Shown piece after piece: positions 28,402 through 35,109 of a stretch of 39,523 nt of DNA (positions are counted from its first letter, which is position 1; the number at the start of each line of letters is the position of its first letter). Under the pieces are notes generated by a model. That model saw nothing but the letters and a program-made list of their open reading frames with translations. It was not told the DNA's origin and searched no databases. The stretch comes from JACPVU01 sp964373255 (lineage in GTDB: Archaea > Aenigmatarchaeota > Aenigmatarchaeia > GW2011-AR5): assembly GCA_964373255.1 (NCBI GenBank), contig CAYJTG010000010.1, positions 1 to 39,523 on the forward strand, in the 5' to 3' direction. Both the position numbers and the translations under genes were made by a program.

Positions 28402-28524
28402 GGGCTCGTAGCTCAGTCTGGTAGAGCATTGGCCTTTTATCACTCATGGTGACAGCGTGAGTAAGATCCGCACGCCATGGTCCAAGAAAGCCAGGTGTCG
28501 CGGGTTCGAATCCCGTCGAGCCCA
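28402..28524 (+). tRNA. tRNA-Lys (TTT), one intron
   Basis: The acceptor GGGCTCG pairs with CGAGCCC, with discriminator A. The D arm is GCTCAGTCTGGTAGAGC. The anticodon stem TTGGC/GCCAG has loop CTTTTA+A and anticodon TTT (28436-28438). The T arm is GCGGG-TTCGAAT-CCCGT. A 49-nt intron follows position 37 (28440-28488) at the canonical site. Removing it leaves 74 nt. It begins one base after the end of tRNA-Asp, so the pair must be made from one transcript. Confidence 0.92.
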
Positions 28525-28542
28525 TCAAGAAATAAATTTTTG

Positions 28543-28567
28543 TTGACCTTTTTCTTAAAAAGGTCAA
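28543..28567 (+). terminator. Hairpin after tRNA-Lys, likely terminator
   Basis: TTGACCTTTT with AAAAGGTCAA around a TCTTA loop lies 18 bp after tRNA-Lys, with oligo-T (AATTTTTG) just before it. It is the best terminator candidate for the tRNA-Asp/Lys unit. Archaeal termination mainly needs T-runs, so the hairpin itself may only protect the end. Confidence 0.45.
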
Positions 28568-28621
28568 AATAGAGATACATTTTTGCAAGAAGTGCGGAAA
28601 AGAATTCAATAATTAAATCTA

Positions 28622-28661
28622 AGAATTCCACTGTTTTGAAACAGTGGTATAGTGGAATTCT
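28622..28661. repeat. Palindrome with two competing folds
   Basis: The outer stem AGAATTCCACT/AGTGGAATTCT competes with the inner palindrome CCACTGTTTTGAAACAGTGG. Both contain CCACTG, which is also in the hairpin at 28812. I see no direct repeat at the ends. It may be a short element or a worn copy. Confidence 0.45.
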
Positions 28662-28703
28662 GGATGTAAGAACCACTGTAGTAGTATTTTGTAGATTGAT
28701 AAC

Positions 28704-28794
28704 AGTATCTCCGAAAGTTGGATTACTGCCTGTTGGCAGTAATCCTCTACCGAGGCATACGCCAAGAGGCGTATACCTCACTTTCGAAGATACT
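28704..28794. mobile_element. Three-way-junction element I
   Basis: This 91-bp member of the element C family is inserted in reverse: the arm GGATTACTGCC comes first and the GAGG-arm second. One base of the basal stem (CGAAGA for CGGAGA) and one of the GAGG arm (GAGGCATACGCC) differ without a partner change. The flanks TGATAAC and AGATAAA share GATAA at the position where copies C and H have their duplications. It lies upstream of the rpoH leader. Confidence 0.86.
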
Positions 28795-28811
28795 AGATAA
28801 ATTTCAAGATG

Positions 28812-28831
28812 CCACTGCATTTATGCAGTGG
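28812..28831. repeat. Hairpin, covarying partner of 25950
   Basis: CCACTGC, loop ATTTAT, GCAGTGG. Compared with 25950-25971 the middle pair changed on both sides. It follows element I by 17 bp. Confidence 0.5.
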
Positions 28832-28849
28832 TTCTTCACATAATACTTG

Positions 28850-28954
28850 AAGACAAGGTCTGGAAGATCCCAAATTCTTTTGGGGTTCACCAAGACCTTA
28901 AACGAACTGACGCATCTTCGATGCGTCTATCAGTCTTAAGAAAAGGGATTGGTT
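28850..28954 (+). promoter_or_regulatory. Structured leader of rpoH and polymerase operon
   Basis: It contains GGTCTGGAAGATCCC, CTTTTGGGGTTCACC, then AAGACCTT, which pairs with AAGAAAAGG further on. The end GGGATTGGTT directly precedes the rpoH ATG, just as GGGATTGGAA precedes the rpl40e ATG. Between the stem halves is a variable hairpin, GACGCATC-TTC-GATGCGTC, with ACTG and TATCAGTC joints. This replaces the CTTTCTTTCAAGAAAG tip of the rpl40e copy. If transcribed, it would set the 5' structure of the whole rpo mRNA. Confidence 0.65.
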
Positions 28955-29224
28955 ATGACTAAGAAGGGAAAGAAACAAGAGGAAGAGAAGGAAAAATCGT
29001 TTGATATTTTCCAGAGCAGCCTCGTGCCAAAGCACGAGATTATGAATCCTGAGGAGAAGGCAGAGCTCTTGAAGAAGCTGAACATATCGCTGAAGCAGCT
29101 TCCGCGCATAAAAAACGACGACCCTGCTGTAAAGGTCATAAATGCAAAGCACGGCGACGTTGTCCGCGTCACAAGAAGGTCGCCCACAGCCGGGGAGTGC
29201 TATTATTATCGTGTAGTTTTGTAG
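28955..29224 (+). CDS. rpoH: RNA polymerase subunit H
   Basis: RpoH (Rpb5 C-terminal homologue) is a small subunit of archaeal RNA polymerase. The 89-residue protein has a charged N-terminal extension (MTKKGKKQEEEKEKSFDIFQSS) and the family core LVPKHEIMNPEEKAELLKKLNISLKQLPRIKNDDPAVKV. It ends GDVVRVTRRSPTAGECYYYRVVL, the conserved tail. Length is slightly above the usual 75-85. ATG 28955 is preferred over a TTG at 28949, which lies in the leader repeat. It starts the classical rpoH-rpoB-rpoA1-rpoA2 operon; the next start is 11 bp on. Confidence 0.97.
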   Translation: MTKKGKKQEEEKEKSFDIFQSSLVPKHEIMNPEEKAELLKKLNISLKQLPRIKNDDPAVKVINAKHGDVVRVTRRSPTAGECYYYRVVL

Positions 29225-29235
29225 AGTGATTAATT

Positions 29236-32200
29236 ATGCCTGAGCAGAGAACTGAAAAGAAGATGGATGGCGAGAGAGTTTACAAAGAGCTGCTCCACAG
29301 CTTCAAAAAATCTGTTGGTTTTGTTGACCACCAGATAAAGAGTTTTAACGAGTTTGTCGACTTCAGACTGCAGAAAATCATTGACGAGATCGGAGAGATA
29401 CAGCTGGAGACACCGGAACTGGCAGAGTTCAAGATAAAGCTCGGCAAGGTAAGGCTTCCGACACCGAGCGTAAAGGAGGCCGACGGTGCAGTGAGGGGCA
29501 TAACGCCGATGGAGGCAAGGGTGCGGGATCTGACGTACGGGTCTCCTATTTTTGTCGAGATGATTCCTGTCATAAACGGCGTCGAACAGGAGATGCAGGA
29601 AGTCAAGCTGGGCGATCTGCCTATTATGCTCAAGTCAAAGCTATGCGTGCTCAACGACAAGGATGAGAATGAGCTTGCCGAGCTGGGCGAGGACCATAAC
29701 GACCCGGGCGGCTATTTTATCATCAACGGAACGGAGCGCGTCATCGTTCTTGTCGAAGAAGTCCTTTCAAACTCGCCGATCATCGAGATAAAGAACGAGA
29801 TCGAAACAGCACGCATCAACTCCGAAGCTGCCGGGTTTGTGCAGAGGCATCTCATAGAGAGAAAAGGCGGCATCATCACGATTTCTTTTGCCAACCTCAA
29901 AAAATTGCCGATAGTTGTACTCCTGCGTGCGCTGGGCATGAAGATAGACAAGGAAATAATAGAAAACATCTCAGCGGACCGCATGGCGATGCAGGAAATA
30001 TACTTCAACCTGTACGAGTTCGACGTAAAGGACGTGGAAGACGCGAAAGACTACATAGGAAACAAGCTCAAGATCGTACAGAAAGAGTACCGCGAAAAAA
30101 GGATTAACGACATTCTTGACAAATATTTGCTGCCGCACCTTGGCCAGACAAAAAAAAACAGGATAGACAAGGCAATCTACCTTTCAAAGGTTGTGAGAAA
30201 AGTCCTCAAGGTCGGCCTCGAGGGCGCGAAGGACCAGGACATCGACCACTACGGAAACAAGAGGCTGAAGCAGGTAGGCAATTTCCTGGAGATACTGTTC
30301 AGGTCGATACTGCTCGGCAAGTACGGGCTGGTGTCGAGGATTGTGTATTCTTACCAGAAGCTTGTCAAGAGGGGAAAGATGCCATCGATCAAATCAATAG
30401 TCGAGAGCGACTACCTGACAAAAAGAATTGTGTCGCACATGGCAACCGGCCAGTGGATCGGGGGCCGAACAGGCGTTTGCCAGCGGCTGGAGCGAATAAA
30501 CTATGTCCGCACGGTCGCGCACCTGCGCAACGTCATATCCCCGCTTTCCTCTTCGCAGGAACACTTCGAGGCCAGGGCACTGCACGCAACGCACTGGGGC
30601 AGGCTGTGCGCAGAAGAAACTCCAGAGGGTGTAAATATAGGCCTGAGAAAATACCTTGCGCTGTTAGCAGTAATATCCGAAACGGGCAAGGAAAAGGACA
30701 GGGCGCTCATTGAAGATATGGTCATGAAAGAGGGCAACGATCCTGCGGGATCGATAATTTTTATGGACGGCCGCATAATGGGAGCAACAAGCAGGCCCGA
30801 GGAGTTTGTAAAGAAGGTAAGGGCCAAAATAAGGTCAGGCGTTACAAGTCCGTTTGTTGGGTTGAGCTACGACAAGCAATTTGATGAGGTGCACATAAAT
30901 TCTGACGCAGGAAGGCTGATGAGACCGCTCATAGTTGTGGAGGGCGGAAAACAACAGCTCACTGACCAGCATATAGAAAAACTTGAGAAAGGCGAGACCA
31001 CGTGGAACTCTTTGCTGAAAGAGGGCGTGATAGAATATCTGGACGCAGAGGAAGAAAACAACGCACTGGTTGCTCTTGCTCCTGAGAATGTTACAAAAGA
31101 GCACACGCACATGGAGATAAACCCTGGCATTATTCTCGGCTTGTCGGCCTCGCTCGTGCCGTTTGCGTCGCACAACCGCGGCGACAGGGTTAACTTCGGC
31201 GCAAAGATGTCTGGCCAGGCCTTGGGTATATTCTCAACAAACTACCTGATGAGAACAGACACGAAGTCTGATATTCTTATCTATCCGCAGGTTCCGCTGG
31301 TAAGCACGATCGCGGGAAATGAACTTAATATTGATGATCATCCACAGGGGCAAAACATGGTTGTGGCTATCATGAGCTACAACGGCTACAACATGGAGGA
31401 CGGCATTGTCGTAAACAAGGCGTCCATCGAGCGCGGCTTTGGCCGTTCATTCTTCTTCCGCAGCTACGCCACAGAGGAAAAGAAGTACTGGGGCATTGAG
31501 AAGGACGAGATAAAAATACCTGACAAGTCTGTAAACGGCTACCGCACAGAAGAAGCCTACGCCAACCTAGAGCAGGACGGCATCGTGAGCAGGGAAATCA
31601 GCGTTGAGTCCGGCGATGTCCTCATCGGCAAGGTATCGCCGCTCCGGTTTTTTGGACCGGTAGAGAGCTTCATGGTTGAGACCGAAAACAGGAGAGAAAC
31701 GTCAGAAACGATAAGGCACGGCGAAGAGGGCGTAATAGACAATGTTTTTGTGACAGAGACCATGAGCGGCAACAAGCTTATAAAAATAAATGTGAGAAGC
31801 GAGAGAATACCTGAGTTAGGCGACAAATTCACGTCCAGGCATGGACAAAAAGGTGTTATTGCCCTTGTTGTGCCGGAAGAGGATATGCCTTTTACTGAAA
31901 ATGGTATAACGCCTGACATCATACTCAATCCGCATGCAATACCTTCGAGAATGACGATAGGTCAGCTTCTCGAAATTGTGGCGGCAAAGCTGTCGGCGTT
32001 AAGCGGTGTAAACATTGATTCGTCTGCATTCAACAATGTGACAGAAGAAGCCCTGCGTGAAGGCCTGAAGAACGCAGGCTTTCGCGACGACGGGAAAGAG
32101 ACGATGTACGACGGCGCAACAGGAAAAATGCTGAAAGCCCAGATACTCATCGGCCCTTGCTATTATCAGAAGCTGCACCACATGGTTGCTAACAAGCTGC

Positions 32201-35034
32201 AGGCGCGCGGCCGTGGACCAGTTACCCTATTGACAAAACAGCCGACGGCCGGGCGCGCAAAGCAGGGCGGCCTGCGCCTGGGAGAAATGGAGAAAGACTG
32301 CCTCATTGCACACGGCGCGGCGCTGCTTCTCAAAGAGAGGTTCAGCTCTGACAAGTACAAGATCCCTATCTGCGACAAGTGCGGCATGACCGCTATCGAG
32401 GATTTCGTAAAGGGCAAAAAATACTGTCCTGTCTGCAAGAAGAGCAAGATACTGGATGTTGAGATGGCCTACGCGTTCAAACTCATGCTTGACGAATTAA
32501 AATGCCTGGGGATATACACGAAGATAAATATCGAGGGGGAGAACACAACAAAAATAAAATCAATCGACTTCGGCTTCCTGTCGCCCAAGGTAATAAAAGA
32601 GATGGCTGCGATAAAGATCGAGCACGCAGAGCTGTATGATCCTGACGGATATCCAATTGACGCTGGACTAACCGACCTCCACCTTGGCGTGGTCGATCCG
32701 GGGCTGAGGTGCAGAACGTGCGGCGGAACCATTGGCCAGTGCCTTGGACATTTTGGATACCTTGAATTGATAAAGCCCGTTGTCCACCCTCTCTACGGCA
32801 AGAAGATATATGTGGCACTGCGGTCGATATGCAGAAAATGCTCCAAGCCGCTTGCCCAAGAGGATGATATGGACAAGATGAAGAACCCGCTTACAGAGAT
32901 CTACAAAAAGAAGGTATCGACGTGTCCGTACTGCGGGGAGAAGCAGAAGGACATTGAGTTTCAGAAGCCGACCTCCTACCGTGAAGGGAAGGTTGAGCTG
33001 ACGACAGAAGAAGTAAGGCAGCGCCTTGAAAGGATATCGGACGAAGACGTTGCAAAGCTGAAGATAAAGGGCGGCAGGCCTGAGTGGTTCATACTTACGA
33101 TACTTCCGGTTCCGCCTGTCACCGTGCGGCCGTCGATCACGCTAGAAACAGGTGAGAGGAGCGAAGACGATATCACGCACAAGCTTGTGGATGTGGTGCG
33201 CATAAATGAGCGGCTAAGAAAAAATCTTGAAATAGGCGCGCCCGACTTCATCATTGCAGACATATGGGAGCTCCTTCAGTATCACGTCTCAACGTTAATG
33301 AGCAACGAAATAAGCACGCTCCCGCCTGCGAGGCACCGCAGCGGCCGGGCCCTCAAAACGCTCATGCAGAGGCTGAGCAAGAAAGAGGGGCGGTTCCGTG
33401 GTAATCTATCAGGAAAGCGCGTAAACTTTGCGGCACGAACGGTGATATCGCCTGACCCGTTCATATCGATAAATGAGATAGGCGTGCCTCTCGAGATAGC
33501 CAAAGAGCTTACCGTACCGGCCAAGGTGAACAAAGGCAATATTGATGAGATCAAAAGATTTGTGCTCAACGGGCCAGACGTGCACCCCGGCGCAAACTAC
33601 ATCCTGCGGCCTGACGGCATAAAGAAGAAGATAACAAACGAGAACAAGAGCACCATTGTCAACGAGGTCGACGTCGGCTATATTGTTGAAAGGCACGTGG
33701 CAGACGGGGACATAACGATAATGAACCGGCAGCCGTCTCTTCATAGGATGTCGATGATGGCGCACCGCGCGCGCATCATGCCTTTCAGGACACTGCGCCT
33801 TGCTTTGCCTGTAACAATACCATACAACGCAGACTTTGACGGGGATGAAATGAACATACACATACCGCAGACCGAAGAAGCGCAGACCGAGGCGGAGATG
33901 CTCATGGCTGTCGAGAACAACATACGCTCGCCGCGGTACGGGCTGCCGATAGTGACGTGCAAGCACGACCACATATCAGGGTCGTACCTGCTTACAAAGG
34001 ACGGCGCCAAATTTTCGAAGCAGGACGCTGCGCAGCTTTTCTTCATGCTCGGTGTCGAGGACTTTGATATAAAGGAAGAGTACGCAGGAAAGGAGATATT
34101 CAGCTCGATACTCCCGAAAGATCTGGAAGCTGAAATCAAGACATCGCTAGGCGAATACGACAAAGACCAGACGTACGCCGTTATAAAGAAAGGCGTGCTG
34201 ACAAAAGGCGTGATAGACGACTCTGCGCTCGGCGAGAAGAAAGCGAGGCTTATCGATATCATCCAGAAGAGGTACGATGCAGATACGGTGAGGAAGTTTA
34301 TAGATAATATTTCAAAGCTATCACTAGCTGTACTCACAAGACATGGCTTCAGCGTGTCGTTAAGCGATCTTGACATGAACGACAGGGCAATAAAAAAAAT
34401 CAGTGAAATAAAAGAGGATCACGAAAAAAACATAAGTAGGATTATTCGTGACTACGAAGCAGGCCACATGGAAAAGGTTCCCGGCATGACCGCTGAGATG
34501 AACCTTGAAAACAGGATACTTCAACTGGGCGGCTCTGTTACGAACGATGCAAGCACGATTGTCTCAAAAAACCTGCCCCTCAACGCCGCTGTTTCTATGG
34601 CCGTCACAGGCGCAAGGGGAAGCTTTGTCAACCTCACGCAGATGTGCGCGCTCGTCGGCCAGGAGTCGCTGGAAGGCGAGAGAATACACCGTGGATTTGT
34701 CAACAGAACACTGTCCCACTTTTCAGAGGGTGACCTTGGACTGAAGTCAAGGGGATTTGTGAGCCACGGATACAAAGAAGGCCTTGACCCGTTTGAGTTC
34801 TTTTTTGACGCCATGAACTCCCGAGAGAATCTTATGGACAAATCCCTGCACACACGTCATTCCGGCTACATGGAGAGAAGACTAATTAATGCGCTGCAAG
34901 ATTTGCGGGTTGAGTATGATGGAACAGTAAGAGATAGCAAGAACCATATCATACAGTTCACCGCAGGCGAAGACGGCATCGACCCTGCAAAATCAGACGC
35001 AGGCGAAGTTTCCATTGAAAACGTCGTGGAATAA
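29236..35034 (+). CDS. rpoB-rpoA1: Fused RNA polymerase subunits B and A'
   Basis: One frame of 1932 residues encodes both large catalytic subunits. Residues 1 to about 1104 are B, with the hybrid-binding region and GDKFTSRHGQKGVIALVVPEEDMPFTENG, and a zinc ribbon CDKCGM...CPVCKK near its end (CPVC at about 1074). The usual B end LDELKCLGIYTKINIEGEN runs directly into the A' start KIKSIDFGFLSPKVIKEM at residue 1106, without linker or Met. A' (about 827 residues) has zinc ligands CRTCGG...CLGHFG and CRKC...CPYCGE, and the catalytic NADFDGD (1531-1537) that binds magnesium. A' ends in the normal place, before the separate A''. No frameshift signal is visible, so the fusion looks real. Confidence 0.95.
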   Translation: MPEQRTEKKMDGERVYKELLHSFKKSVGFVDHQIKSFNEFVDFRLQKIIDEIGEIQLETPELAEFKIKLGKVRLPTPSVKEADGAVRGITPMEARVRDLTYGSPIFVEMIPVINGVEQEMQEVKLGDLPIMLKSKLCVLNDKDENELAELGEDHNDPGGYFIINGTERVIVLVEEVLSNSPIIEIKNEIETARINSEAAGFVQRHLIERKGGIITISFANLKKLPIVVLLRALGMKIDKEIIENISADRMAMQEIYFNLYEFDVKDVEDAKDYIGNKLKIVQKEYREKRINDILDKYLLPHLGQTKKNRIDKAIYLSKVVRKVLKVGLEGAKDQDIDHYGNKRLKQVGNFLEILFRSILLGKYGLVSRIVYSYQKLVKRGKMPSIKSIVESDYLTKRIVSHMATGQWIGGRTGVCQRLERINYVRTVAHLRNVISPLSSSQEHFEARALHATHWGRLCAEETPEGVNIGLRKYLALLAVISETGKEKDRALIEDMVMKEGNDPAGSIIFMDGRIMGATSRPEEFVKKVRAKIRSGVTSPFVGLSYDKQFDEVHINSDAGRLMRPLIVVEGGKQQLTDQHIEKLEKGETTWNSLLKEGVIEYLDAEEENNALVALAPENVTKEHTHMEINPGIILGLSASLVPFASHNRGDRVNFGAKMSGQALGIFSTNYLMRTDTKSDILIYPQVPLVSTIAGNELNIDDHPQGQNMVVAIMSYNGYNMEDGIVVNKASIERGFGRSFFFRSYATEEKKYWGIEKDEIKIPDKSVNGYRTEEAYANLEQDGIVSREISVESGDVLIGKVSPLRFFGPVESFMVETENRRETSETIRHGEEGVIDNVFVTETMSGNKLIKINVRSERIPELGDKFTSRHGQKGVIALVVPEEDMPFTENGITPDIILNPHAIPSRMTIGQLLEIVAAKLSALSGVNIDSSAFNNVTEEALREGLKNAGFRDDGKETMYDGATGKMLKAQILIGPCYYQKLHHMVANKLQARGRGPVTLLTKQPTAGRAKQGGLRLGEMEKDCLIAHGAALLLKERFSSDKYKIPICDKCGMTAIEDFVKGKKYCPVCKKSKILDVEMAYAFKLMLDELKCLGIYTKINIEGENTTKIKSIDFGFLSPKVIKEMAAIKIEHAELYDPDGYPIDAGLTDLHLGVVDPGLRCRTCGGTIGQCLGHFGYLELIKPVVHPLYGKKIYVALRSICRKCSKPLAQEDDMDKMKNPLTEIYKKKVSTCPYCGEKQKDIEFQKPTSYREGKVELTTEEVRQRLERISDEDVAKLKIKGGRPEWFILTILPVPPVTVRPSITLETGERSEDDITHKLVDVVRINERLRKNLEIGAPDFIIADIWELLQYHVSTLMSNEISTLPPARHRSGRALKTLMQRLSKKEGRFRGNLSGKRVNFAARTVISPDPFISINEIGVPLEIAKELTVPAKVNKGNIDEIKRFVLNGPDVHPGANYILRPDGIKKKITNENKSTIVNEVDVGYIVERHVADGDITIMNRQPSLHRMSMMAHRARIMPFRTLRLALPVTIPYNADFDGDEMNIHIPQTEEAQTEAEMLMAVENNIRSPRYGLPIVTCKHDHISGSYLLTKDGAKFSKQDAAQLFFMLGVEDFDIKEEYAGKEIFSSILPKDLEAEIKTSLGEYDKDQTYAVIKKGVLTKGVIDDSALGEKKARLIDIIQKRYDADTVRKFIDNISKLSLAVLTRHGFSVSLSDLDMNDRAIKKISEIKEDHEKNISRIIRDYEAGHMEKVPGMTAEMNLENRILQLGGSVTNDASTIVSKNLPLNAAVSMAVTGARGSFVNLTQMCALVGQESLEGERIHRGFVNRTLSHFSEGDLGLKSRGFVSHGYKEGLDPFEFFFDAMNSRENLMDKSLHTRHSGYMERRLINALQDLRVEYDGTVRDSKNHIIQFTAGEDGIDPAKSDAGEVSIENVVE

Positions 35035-35055
35035 TTAAAGAACTTAATTATGTAA

Positions 35056-35092
35056 CTTCGTTGAAATCATATGTAAAAGCATTCAACAAAGC
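35056..35092. repeat. Coreless arm pair of an A-type element
   Basis: GTTGAAA, TATG, AAAAGCAT then TTCAAC follow the left end of element A (GTTGAAAACCTATGAAAAAGCAT type) and join straight to its right end. The two arms pair (GTTGAA/TTCAAC), but the whole P2-P3 core is missing. It lies in the 75-bp gap between the fused rpoB-A1 gene and rpoA2. Confidence 0.45.
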
Positions 35093-35109
35093 TCATTGGG
35101 TGATTTGAA

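Noticed and set aside
1980..28794. The repeated palindromes as a CRISPR array
   Set aside because: Copies are dispersed, not regularly spaced, have no spacers, and each carries its own terminal repeats and target duplications.
32521..32560. A sequencing frameshift creating the B-A' fusion
   Set aside because: Both parts are in the same frame with normal, uninterrupted sequence on both sides. A lost stop codon would need a specific substitution and would usually leave spacer sequence and a Met, neither of which is seen.
33409..33972. A 187-codon minus frame and several others inside the polymerase genes
   Set aside because: They lie opposite highly conserved A' sequence, and their translation has no domain-like pattern.
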